Shown here one piece after another: positions 1-7,337 of a DNA stretch of 12,299 nt. How positions within the stretch are numbered: the first letter of the stretch is position 1; each line of letters starts with the position of its first letter. A program made the translations under genes and the position numbers. This DNA is from Actinomycetota bacterium (GTDB lineage Bacteria > Actinomycetota > Actinomycetes > Nanopelagicales > Nanopelagicaceae): NCBI GenBank assembly GCA_009699645.1, contig WLNU01000027.1, forward strand, positions 1 through 12,299, read 5' to 3'. The notes beneath the pieces are model-generated. The model was not told where the DNA came from. It saw only the letters and a list, made by a program, of their open reading frames with translations, and did no database searches.

Positions 1-37
1 GATGCTCCTAAATAAGTTACGAACTACGAGAGTGAAC

Positions 38-113
38 TGGTCGGGGCGGGGAGATTCGAACTCCCGGTCTCCTGCTCCCAAAGCAGGCGCGCTAGCCACT
101 ACGCTACGCCCCG
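38..113 (-). tRNA. tRNA-Pro (anticodon TGG)
   Basis: Read on the minus strand, the segment folds into a full cloverleaf. The 7-bp acceptor stem CGGGGCG/CGCCCCG is perfect, the discriminator base is A, and the 3' CCA is encoded (38-40). The anticodon stem CCTGC/GCAGG encloses the loop TTTGGGA, so the anticodon is TGG, which reads CCA and related proline codons. The T-arm carries the usual GTTCGAATC loop. The gene diverges from the tRNA-Gly gene across a 77-bp spacer that must hold both promoters. AGTCTA at 128-133 reads as TAGACT on the minus strand and could be the -10 box, but I see no matching -35. Confidence 0.97.
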
Positions 114-190
114 AGGCGCAATGCAGGAGTCTAGACGAGATTTCACTCAACTCTTACCCACCCAGTACCTTTAGCCTCTAAGCACCACAT

Positions 191-264
191 GCGGGTGTAG
201 CTCAATGGTAGAGCCCCAGCCTTCCAAGCTGGCCATGCCGGTTCGATCCCGGTCACCCGCTCCA
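191..264 (+). tRNA. tRNA-Gly (anticodon TCC)
   Basis: Complete cloverleaf with a perfect acceptor stem GCGGGTG/CACCCGC, discriminator T and encoded CCA (262-264). The anticodon stem CCAGC/GCTGG holds the loop CTTCCAA, giving anticodon TCC (glycine codons GGA/GGG). The T-loop has the canonical GTTCGATCC. The stop codon of the oppositely oriented collagen-like gene lies only 6 bp beyond the CCA, and a short T-run (268-272) falls at that junction. A weak TAGCCT at 172-177 is a possible -10 element. Confidence 0.97.
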
Positions 265-270
265 AGATTT

Positions 271-1434
<1,164 letters not shown>

Positions 1435-1692
1435 GGGGATCTTCCTTTTCCTTCATTCTGGGGATGAACTCTGTTTTAGTCTGAGGCAGGGGCCAAGGCT
1501 CAGAAATAAGGAATCCCTCGCGCCTAATTGGGCTAATCTGGCGGGAACTCCCCGCATAGTGGCTCGGGGTGTCGCTGATATTCACAAGGTGTTCTAAGGG
1601 TTGATTATTACAATTCTCACCATCGAAGGGTTTATTACGACTAGTCAGAGACAAACAAGTCAACGACGGTTTTGAAAGGGAATGGGTACACG
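1435..1692. promoter_or_regulatory. Divergent regulatory spacer between two exported-protein genes
   Basis: This 258-bp spacer is the largest non-coding stretch in the window and separates the start codons of two divergent genes. It must hold both promoters. Visible elements are the Shine-Dalgarno AAGGAAG of the minus-strand gene (within 1441-1450), a small inverted repeat GCGGG-N5-CCCGC (1541-1555), two CTAAT copies nine bases apart (1524 and 1533), and a possible plus-strand -10 box TACAAT (1609-1614) without a good -35. Open frames running through it have no codon-level or domain support. The operator reading is inference. Confidence 0.45.
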
Positions 1693-2175
1693 ATGACAAT
1701 CTCAACAAAGAGAAAGATTGCAGTGGTTGCACTAACAACTGTTGCACTCTCACTTGGCGCCATCAATAGTGCTAGCGCCGCAGGTGCTAAGCCAAAATCT
1801 GCGACAGCTAAGGCAGAGCATAAGGCAGCACATGAGGCCAATCATCAAGCTCGTGAGGCGCTTGTTGTTTCAATCATTGGAATCGATGCGGCAACGATTA
1901 AGTCACGTCTTAAGGCCGGTGAAACTCTTGGTGCAATTGCAGGTGCAAAGAAATCTGCACTGATCACTGCACTAGTTGCTGAGGCCACAAAAAATATCGA
2001 TGCTGCTGTTGCTGCAGGCACAATGAGTGCAGAAAAAGCGGCTACACATAAAGCAGGTCTGAGCGCACATGTAACTGCCAGGGTTGATGCAGTTCGTGGT
2101 CAGGGACATGGTAAAGGTGGCCCAGGCGATCGCAAAGATCATGGCAAGAAGCACACCAAGGGCAACAAGGGTTAA
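1693..2175 (+). CDS. Small secreted alanine-rich helical protein
   Basis: With the ATG at 1693 the product has 160 residues. It begins with a clear signal peptide: Lys/Arg start, hydrophobic core to about residue 23, cleavage after Ala27-Ser-Ala29. A TTG at 1672 would add seven polar residues ahead of the signal peptide and looks less likely; GAAAGGG (1674-1680) and GGG (1684-1686) precede the ATG. Residues 37-55 are Ala/His/Glu/Lys-rich. Residues 56-135 show the pattern Gly-Ile-Asp, Leu-Lys-x-Gly-Glu-Thr-Leu-Gly-x-Ile-Ala, then Ile-Asp-x-Ala-Val-x-x-Gly. I recognise that pattern from many exported actinobacterial proteins of unknown function. The tail (136-160) is Gly/His/Lys-rich and strongly basic, so it might bind metal, polyanions or wall polymers. 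There is no Cys and no enzyme motif. A strong terminator follows, so the gene is probably a single unit. Confidence 0.85.
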   Translation: MTISTKRKIAVVALTTVALSLGAINSASAAGAKPKSATAKAEHKAAHEANHQAREALVVSIIGIDAATIKSRLKAGETLGAIAGAKKSALITALVAEATKNIDAAVAAGTMSAEKAATHKAGLSAHVTARVDAVRGQGHGKGGPGDRKDHGKKHTKGNKG

Positions 2176-2206
2176 TAACTAAATTCTCTACCTCCTCCTA
2201 AGGGTG

Positions 2207-2246
2207 AAAACCCGCCACACGAGCGATCATGTGGCGGGTTTTTCTT
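2207..2246 (+). terminator. Strong intrinsic terminator
   Basis: A perfect 9-bp GC-rich stem, CCCGCCACA (2211-2219) with TGTGGCGGG (2230-2238), encloses a 10-base loop. It is extended by A-T pairs and followed by a five-T run and CTTT. It lies 31 bp after the stop of the exported helical protein and 30-odd bp before rpiB, so it separates the two transcription units. The flanking A-run means it may also work weakly in the reverse direction, though no minus-strand gene ends here. Confidence 0.95.
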
Positions 2247-2278
2247 TATCCCATCACCGTTGATGGCAGGATGCACTC

Positions 2279-2734
2279 ATGAGAATTCACATCGGCAGCG
2301 ACCATGCAGGACTTGAATTAAAAGGCGCACTCATTCAATATCTGCAATCAAAGGGCCACACCGTTACAGATCACGGTCCGCATGAATTTGATGCACTCGA
2401 TGATTATCCAGATTTTTGCATTCCGGCCGCGGTTGCAACGGTTGCTGATTCGGGCTCACTTGGAATCGTTTTAGGTGGCTCTGGAAATGGCGAGCAGATT
2501 GCAGCAAATAAAGTTAAAGGTGTGCGAGCAGCACTTGCTTGGAGTATCGAGACTGCAAAGCTAGCTAAAGAGCACAACAATGCAAATGTTGTTGGAATCG
2601 GCGGACGAATGCACACAATCGATGAGTGCAAAGCCATTATCGATGCCTTTATCGAAACTCCCTTTAGCAACGATGAGCGCCATATTCGACGGATTAATAA
2701 AATTACTAGTTACGAAGATAAAGCAGGTCAGTAA
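2279..2734 (+). CDS. rpiB: Ribose-5-phosphate isomerase B
   Basis: Interconverts ribose 5-phosphate and ribulose 5-phosphate in the non-oxidative pentose phosphate pathway (cytosol). The 151-residue length is typical of RpiB/LacAB-family proteins. The N-terminus has Gly-Ser-Asp-His-Ala-Gly (residues 6-11), which binds the sugar phosphate. Residues 65-77 read GGSGNGEQIAANK. This is the actinobacterial variant: the catalytic Cys of E. coli RpiB is replaced by Gly, and a Glu (here Glu72, corresponding to Glu75 in the M. tuberculosis enzyme) acts as base. Asn-Asn-Ala-Asn-Val followed by a Gly-Gly-Arg segment (residues 100-111) and a C-terminal Arg-His-Arg-Arg-like region are also present. CAGGA lies upstream of the ATG. 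The gene runs tail-to-tail into trmB with a 29-bp overlap. Confidence 0.96.
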   Translation: MRIHIGSDHAGLELKGALIQYLQSKGHTVTDHGPHEFDALDDYPDFCIPAAVATVADSGSLGIVLGGSGNGEQIAANKVKGVRAALAWSIETAKLAKEHNNANVVGIGGRMHTIDECKAIIDAFIETPFSNDERHIRRINKITSYEDKAGQ

Positions 2735-3365
2735 CTCGGTGATCTTTATCGATCCCCTGTCCTTCAAAACGAGTCACTGGTCGCCAATCGGGCTTAGCGA
2801 TTACTCCCCCGCTAAATTGATCTGATGTGCTGAATACAACCTGCATCGCTTGGGCATATGGAAACCAATCAGTGGCCAGGTGAAAATAGCCACCAGGTTT
2901 TAATTTTGCTGCGACGAGCTCTAGAAATGCTGGAGTAACTATCCGGCGTTTGTGGTGCTTAGATTTTGGCCATGGATCTGGAAAGTACAGGTGTACGCCA
3001 TCTAGAGCATGATCGTGAATCATGTAGGGCAGAACAACATGCACATCATCTTCAATGACTTTGATATTACTTATCTCTTGCTCTTGAATGCGAGCTAAGA
3101 GTTTGCCAATTCCAGGAGGGTGAAGATCAACGGCCAGGTATCCATTCTGCGGTGAGTTAAGGGCCATGATTGCTGTGGCCTCGCCCATTCCGAAGCCAAT
3201 CTCCATGATGGTTTTTTGTGATGTTGGAAATATCTCCCTAAGATCGAGCTTCCTATTTTCAACTGGGATTCCATGAATCTCTTGCAGTAAACTTTTCGCA
3301 GCCCTCTGCGCTTCAGTAATTCGAGTACCTCGAATGCTGTAGCTGCGAATCGAGGGGCGTTCCAT
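2706..3365 (-). CDS. trmB: tRNA (guanine-N7-)-methyltransferase
   Basis: Methylates N7 of G46 in the tRNA variable loop using S-adenosylmethionine. The 219 residues show the family motifs in order: the SAM-binding Glu-Ile-Gly-Phe-Gly-Met-Gly-Glu (55-62), an acidic Ala-Val-Asp at 78-80, Asp-Asp-Val-His (106-109), the diagnostic FPDPWPKSKHHKRR (128-141), Ala-Thr-Asp-Trp (164-167), and Arg-Pro-Val-Thr-Arg-Phe-Glu (195-201), corresponding to the conserved T-x-(F/Y)-E element. No Shine-Dalgarno precedes the ATG. The start sits in CTTACCCCATG, with an A/T-rich GATTCT six bases before the ATG, so a leaderless mRNA is possible. Its start diverges from pepN by 48 bp, and its 3' end overlaps rpiB in the opposite direction. 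Confidence 0.96.
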   Translation of the reverse strand: MERPSIRSYSIRGTRITEAQRAAKSLLQEIHGIPVENRKLDLREIFPTSQKTIMEIGFGMGEATAIMALNSPQNGYLAVDLHPPGIGKLLARIQEQEISNIKVIEDDVHVVLPYMIHDHALDGVHLYFPDPWPKSKHHKRRIVTPAFLELVAAKLKPGGYFHLATDWFPYAQAMQVVFSTSDQFSGGVIAKPDWRPVTRFEGQGIDKDHRVTDLLYLRN

Positions 3366-3413
3366 GGGGTAAGAATCTCATGGTTGGATTGATACCTACA
3401 AAAGGAGCAATAA
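3366..3413. promoter_or_regulatory. Divergent trmB/pepN promoter region with pepN ribosome binding site
   Basis: Only 48 bp separate the two divergent start codons. On the plus strand AAAGGAG (3401-3407) sits six bases before a GTG and fixes the pepN start. Both promoters must overlap here or extend into the opposite gene. No clear -35/-10 pair is visible. Confidence 0.6.
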
Positions 3414-5951
3414 GTGCCTGGCATTAATATTTCGCGCATCGAGGCTACAGAGCGTGCAGCTCATTTATACGTTGAGTCCTACGACGTCACCCTCGATGTC
3501 ACAACTGGTGACGAAACCTTCTATGCCAAGTCGGAGGTCAACTTCTCCTGCACTACTCCTGGTTATTCTACCTTTATTGATGCCTGTGGTCGCCGTGTTA
3601 TCTCTGCAACCCTTAACGGCGTTGCGGTAGATACAACGGGCTTTGATGGTCAATCAATCTTTCTAAAAAATCTCGCGGCAAAGAATCACTTAGTCATCGA
3701 AATCGAAGGCATCTACTCAAAATCTGGCGAAGGTCTACAGCGCTCACTTGATCCATCCGATGGCGAGATCTATCTCTATTCACAGGGTGAGACCGCCTAT
3801 ATCCGCCATATGTTCCCCTGTTTTGATCAACCATCCCTAAAGGCAACTTTCACATTTACCGTCACAACTCCAGGGCACTGGGAGGCGATTTCAAATAATC
3901 CAGTTGCTTCCAAGGAAAGTGTGGGAGAAAAAACACTTTGGAAGTTCACAACTACTCCCCGGATTCCAATGTATTTGGCAGTATTGATTGCAGGTCCTTA
4001 TTCGCATGTCCATGATCTTTATAAGGGCGGCAAAGAAGTCCCACTTGGTATCTACTGCCGTAAATCAATGGCGCAGTACTTAGATCCCGATGATATTTTC
4101 TTACTTACAAAGCAGGGCTTTGATTACTTTGAAAAGACTTTTGGGCTGGCCTATCCATTTGATAAGTACGATCAAATCGCAGTGGTCGACTTTAATTTCG
4201 GTGCGATGGAAAATGCTGGTGCAGTTACTTTCCGCGAAGACCTATTGGTTTTCCGCAGCCACATGCCAGAAAAAATGTATATGTCTCGCGCTAACGTTAT
4301 TTTGCATGAAATGGCACATATGTGGTTTGGCAATCTCGTCACAATGTCCTGGTGGGATGATCTATGGCTCAATGAATCATTTGCCGAATTCATGGCATAC
4401 CTTGCAATGGCCGAAGGAACTCGATTTAAGGGTGGTTGGGCTGGCTTTAATAGCGAGCGAAAGAACTGGGCATACCGCCAAGATCAACTCTCATCTACAC
4501 ACCCCATCGTTGCAGATATGGTCGATATCGAAGCCGTTAACGCTAACTTCGATGGAATTACATATGCCAAAGGTGCATCGGTTTTGCAGCAGTTGGTAGC
4601 ACATGTTGGACGTGAAAACTTTATAACCGGACTTCAAAAATACTTCGCCAAGCACGCCTGGGGTAATACAACTCTAAAAGATCTCTTCGATGAGCTAGAG
4701 GCAACAAGCGGTCGCTCATTAGATTCGTGGGCCGCAACATGGCTACAAACTGCAGGTGTGAACACACTTCGTCCAGAAATTGTTATCGATGGCCAGAATT
4801 ATGCATCTGTTGCCATCAAACAGGAGACTCCAATAGTTCCAGTCGGCTCAAAGGAGCTTCGCCCACACCGATTGGCTATTGCGCTCTATGACGTTGACGG
4901 CGATGCAATCAAGCTGCGCATATCAACCGAACTAGATGTTGCTGGCACTGTAACTGTTGTGCCAGAGTTTGCTGGCCAAAAGGTTGCTGACTTATTGCTG
5001 ATCAACGATCGCGATCTCTCTTATGCAAAGATTCGATTTGATCAACGCTCACTAAAAACACTTACTCCACACCTAGGAAATATTACTGATCCACTTACCC
5101 GTGCCCTGTGTTGGGCTGCAGTGTGGGACATGCATCGAGATGGAGAGATCTCATCCTCTGATTTCTTAGATATCGCCTTTGCAGGATTGCCAGGGGAAAA
5201 CGATGACGCAGTTGTCAGCATTACGCTTTCACAGATGTATACATCAGTTGAGGCATATTCAACCGATGCCAATCGCAATCAGATGCGCATCAAGCTTGCC
5301 GATGGTTTAAATGCACTCCTACAGAGCGTAGCTCCTGGAAGTGATCTGCAACTTTTATTTGCCCGTGCATTTGCACAAAACGCAGTTACAGCAGCGCAAA
5401 TTGAATCAGTACGCGCTCTACTCAATGGCTCAGCCCCCGGACTAATCGTCGATGCTGATCAGCGCTGGTTCTTTATGATCGCATTATCTGAGCGAGGGGC
5501 AATTACTAAGGCCGAACTCGATGCCGAATTAGTACGCGATAACACCACAAGCGGTAACTGCTTCTATGAAACCGCAATCGCCGCAGCGCCAACAGGTAGT
5601 GCAAAAGATTATGCATGGCACAAGATAGTAAACGAAGATATTCAGACATCGGTAAGGTCGGCCCTCGTTGCCGGTTTCCAACGTCCAATTCAGCGAGAGC
5701 TATTAGCTAACTATGTTGACCGCTACTTCGATTCAATTATCGGGGTCTGGGAGGCAAAATCATACGAGGGGGCGGCCAAGATTGTCTCTGGCCTATATCC
5801 AACGTGGGTTGTTTCACAATCAACTATCGATAAGACAGCAAAGTGGCTTGATACAACTGGCGCTCACTCGCCAGCCGTATTGCGTAAGTTAGTTATCGAA
5901 GCAAGAGATGGCTTGGTGCGTGCTTTAAAAGTTCAAAGCATCAGTAATTAA
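3414..5951 (+). CDS. pepN: Aminopeptidase N (M1 family zinc metallopeptidase)
   Basis: Removes N-terminal residues from peptides in the cytosol, serving peptide turnover. The 845-residue length fits the M1 family. The N-terminal beta domain (about 1-190) is followed by the thermolysin-like catalytic domain. There GAMEN (263-267) recognises the substrate amino terminus, and HEMAH (298-302) plus Glu321 in WLNESFAEF form the HExxH-x18-E zinc site. Glu299 is the catalytic acid/base, and Tyr384 in ITYAKGASVL is the transition-state tyrosine. The C-terminal half (about 520-840) is the helical ERAP1-like domain. GTG is chosen as start because of the strong Shine-Dalgarno six bases upstream. The gene is complete and uninterrupted. 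Its stop codon overlaps the last 4 bp of the convergent small membrane-protein gene. Confidence 0.97.
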   Translation: MPGINISRIEATERAAHLYVESYDVTLDVTTGDETFYAKSEVNFSCTTPGYSTFIDACGRRVISATLNGVAVDTTGFDGQSIFLKNLAAKNHLVIEIEGIYSKSGEGLQRSLDPSDGEIYLYSQGETAYIRHMFPCFDQPSLKATFTFTVTTPGHWEAISNNPVASKESVGEKTLWKFTTTPRIPMYLAVLIAGPYSHVHDLYKGGKEVPLGIYCRKSMAQYLDPDDIFLLTKQGFDYFEKTFGLAYPFDKYDQIAVVDFNFGAMENAGAVTFREDLLVFRSHMPEKMYMSRANVILHEMAHMWFGNLVTMSWWDDLWLNESFAEFMAYLAMAEGTRFKGGWAGFNSERKNWAYRQDQLSSTHPIVADMVDIEAVNANFDGITYAKGASVLQQLVAHVGRENFITGLQKYFAKHAWGNTTLKDLFDELEATSGRSLDSWAATWLQTAGVNTLRPEIVIDGQNYASVAIKQETPIVPVGSKELRPHRLAIALYDVDGDAIKLRISTELDVAGTVTVVPEFAGQKVADLLLINDRDLSYAKIRFDQRSLKTLTPHLGNITDPLTRALCWAAVWDMHRDGEISSSDFLDIAFAGLPGENDDAVVSITLSQMYTSVEAYSTDANRNQMRIKLADGLNALLQSVAPGSDLQLLFARAFAQNAVTAAQIESVRALLNGSAPGLIVDADQRWFFMIALSERGAITKAELDAELVRDNTTSGNCFYETAIAAAPTGSAKDYAWHKIVNEDIQTSVRSALVAGFQRPIQRELLANYVDRYFDSIIGVWEAKSYEGAAKIVSGLYPTWVVSQSTIDKTAKWLDTTGAHSPAVLRKLVIEARDGLVRALKVQSISN

Positions 5952-6133
5952 TTAATCGAAGTAATCGAGGTCTGCGTCTTTGCTGTGCGCGGGCGAGATC
6001 CAACCCACGACAAACCAGCGATAACGATAAACATTACGACTGGGATTATGAGAAAAGTAATAACGGTTTCGATCGCCCTAAGACCTGGTCCTGCGACTGT
6101 GCCGTCTTCAACGGCGCTCAAAATTAAATACAT
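5948..6133 (-). CDS. Small single-span membrane protein (CtaJ-like candidate)
   Basis: A 61-residue product with a short N-terminal segment containing Glu-Asp and Gly-Pro-Gly (residues 9-17), one hydrophobic helix (about 20-44, IETVITFLIIPVVMFIVIAG then LSWVG), and a basic Ser-Arg-Pro-Arg-Thr-Ala-Lys tail. By the positive-inside rule the C-terminus is cytoplasmic. The gene starts 18 bp after the HNH nuclease stop on the same strand, and its 3' end overlaps pepN by 4 bp. That snug fit and the clean topology argue that it is real. No Shine-Dalgarno is present; TACACT (6140-6145, minus strand) lies six bases before the ATG, which suits leaderless transcription. From memory, mycobacterial CtaJ, a small subunit of aa3 cytochrome oxidase, is encoded in this neighbourhood and has similar topology. 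The identification is tentative. Confidence 0.7.
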   Translation of the reverse strand: MYLILSAVEDGTVAGPGLRAIETVITFLIIPVVMFIVIAGLSWVGSRPRTAKTQTSITSIN

Positions 6134-6139
6134 GGGGTA

Positions 6140-6145
6140 AGTGTA
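6140..6145 (-). promoter_or_regulatory. Candidate -10 box for a leaderless transcript
   Basis: TACACT on the minus strand ends exactly six bases before the ATG of the small membrane protein. Transcription would then start at or next to the A of the ATG. It lies in the 18-bp gap after the HNH nuclease stop. No -35 element is evident. Confidence 0.4.
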
Positions 6146-6151
6146 ATTTAC

Positions 6152-6667
6152 TTAAGCAGTCGCTGCTGCCACACCAAATGGCTGTAAGTACTGCAGCCAT
6201 CGATCATCGGTACGACCAGTTCCAAGGATTCTCCATGCAGCACCCACTGGTTCACGTGGCAGCTGACGCAGACGCCAACCAATCTCCTTTAAATTCCTAT
6301 CGGCCTTGAGGTGATTGCATTTGTGACATGCCGAGACAACATTTTCCCAAATGTGAGCACCGCCACGGCTTCGCGGCACAACGTGATCGATCGATGTTGC
6401 AGGTGCGGTGCAATAGACGCATCGCCCACCATCGCGAGCAAAGATTGCACGGCGCGATAGCGGAACTGCATGTCGATAAGGGATGCGGACAAACTTATTT
6501 AAGCGAATGACCGATGGAAGATCTAACTCACCGCCAGAAAAATGTACGACATCACCTGACTGTTCAATCATTGTTGCGCGGTGGTTAAGGACAAGAATCA
6601 GGGCACGGCGCTCTGTTATGACACCCAGCGGTTCGTAGGTGGCATTGAGAACTAGTGTGCGCGACAT
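6152..6667 (-). CDS. HNH endonuclease family protein
   Basis: A 171-residue protein in which residues 1-70 (TLVLNATYEPLGV, RRALILVLN, PSVIRLNKFVRIPYR) match the conserved N-terminal part of the actinobacterial single-domain HNH proteins, and residues 71-125 form the HNH fold. Two zinc-binding pairs flank the active site: Cys83/Cys86 and Cys114/Cys117. Asp94-His95 is the metal/catalytic pair, Asn109 the middle residue, and Asn118-His119 the distal His. Arg72-73 and Lys121 could contact DNA. The family is widespread and single-copy in actinobacteria, but its cellular role is not settled. A longer reading to 6880 is open, but it would run into the divergent channel gene. The ATG at 6667 has GGGAG six bases upstream and matches the family start. 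Probably co-transcribed with the small membrane-protein gene. Confidence 0.9.
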   Translation of the reverse strand: MSRTLVLNATYEPLGVITERRALILVLNHRATMIEQSGDVVHFSGGELDLPSVIRLNKFVRIPYRHAVPLSRRAIFARDGGRCVYCTAPATSIDHVVPRSRGGAHIWENVVSACHKCNHLKADRNLKEIGWRLRQLPREPVGAAWRILGTGRTDDRWLQYLQPFGVAAATA

Positions 6668-6772
6668 TAATCGCTCCCGATCTGGCGCATGGCCTGCGCC
6701 GATTGGGTTATCTTGCCTCACAACACGCCTTGGTGCAGGTATTTCAAAGCGGTATTTAGGTAAATATTTGGC

Positions 6773-6778
6773 TACAGT
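6773..6778 (+). promoter_or_regulatory. Candidate -10 box of the MscS-like gene
   Basis: TACAGT lies seven bases before the ATG at 6786, placing the predicted transcript start at the start codon itself. No Shine-Dalgarno precedes this ATG, which fits a leaderless mRNA. A good -35 is not visible. Confidence 0.45.
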
Positions 6779-6785
6779 CATATCT

Positions 6786-7334
6786 ATGAGCGATTCGGCG
6801 CAAAACTTCCTCAATTGGGCCAGCGGTACACCCCTTCGCATCCTCATCATCCTTGTAACGGCCATCGTGGCCCAGAGCATTGGTACTCGGGCAATTCACC
6901 GGGCCGTGAACCGCTTAGCCACCGCCGATCTGGTTCTGGGACCGCGCAATATCGTTGCCCGACAGAAAGAGCGCGCTCGCACAATCGGTGGAGTTCTTGC
7001 TGCGAGCTTGAAATCAGTGCTCTGGATCGTTGCAACTGGAATGGTGCTGGGAGAGTTTGGTTTTAACTTAGGACCCCTCATCGCATCGGCTGGAATCTTG
7101 GGTGTGGCCCTTGGCCTTGGCGCACAGACACTTGTGCGCGATATTTTATCTGGAATCTTTATGTTAGTTGAAGATCAATATGGTGTTGGTGACAGCGTTG
7201 ATGTTTTAGAGATTCAAGGCATTGTTGAAAAAGTTGGCCTGCGTGTGACAACGGTGCGAGATAAAAAAGGAACGCTCTGGTATTTACGAAATGGTGAAAT
7301 CTTAAAAGTAGGCAATCAATCTCAATCTGGTTGA
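6786..7334 (+). CDS. MscS-family mechanosensitive channel, short form
   Basis: A 182-residue membrane protein of the small-conductance mechanosensitive channel family, which releases solutes on osmotic down-shock. Membrane segments are about 15-35, 68-92 and 97-128. The last is the pore helix, with Gly/Ala packing [12 protein letters not shown] followed by [21 protein letters not shown]. The beta domain (about 134-180) follows, including [10 protein letters not shown]. It ends at VGNQSQSG, where relatives continue into an alpha/beta domain that forms the cytoplasmic cage; that part is absent. An open frame extends upstream to 6639, but the ATG at 6786 gives the expected N-terminus and lies seven bases after a -10-like TACAGT. 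The gene diverges from the HNH nuclease gene (118-bp spacer), and its 3' end overlaps glbO by 13 bp. Confidence 0.88.
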   Translation: MSDSAQNFLNWASGTPLRILIILVTAIVAQSIGTRAIHRAVNRLATADLVLGPRNIVARQKERARTIGGVLAASLKSVLWIVATGMVLGEFGFNLGPLIASAGILGVALGLGAQTLVRDILSGIFMLVEDQYGVGDSVDVLEIQGIVEKVGLRVTTVRDKKGTLWYLRNGEILKVGNQSQSG

Positions 7335-7337
7335 TTG
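7313..7337. repeat. Inverted repeat in the MscS/glbO overlap
   Basis: CAATCAA (7313-7319) pairs with TTGATTG (7331-7337) around an 11-base loop, and GG/CC pairs can extend it past one bulge. It covers both stop codons of the convergent genes. There is no following T-run, so it is not a standard terminator, but it could protect or define both 3' ends. Confidence 0.5.

Noticed and set aside
1672..1692. TTG at 1672 as start of the helical exported protein
   Set aside because: It would place seven extra polar residues ahead of a signal peptide that is already complete from the ATG at 1693.
2271..2282. Three-codon leader ORF (Met-His-Ser-stop) overlapping the rpiB start
   Set aside because: The arrangement ATG-CAC-TCA-TGA is real but short enough to arise by chance, and the CAGGA signal suits the rpiB ATG itself.
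4090..4599. Long alternative frame inside pepN
   Set aside because: It overlaps the zinc-site region of a clearly coding pepN in another frame and has no recognisable features.
6639..6785. N-terminal extension of the channel protein to 6639
   Set aside because: The extra residues are Arg-rich, overlap the HNH gene start and do not resemble an MscS N-terminus. The ATG at 6786 has a well-placed -10-like element.
6668..6880. N-terminal extension of the HNH nuclease to 6880
   Set aside because: The extra 71 residues overlap the divergent channel gene start and are unlike the family N-terminus. The ATG at 6667 has a ribosome binding site.
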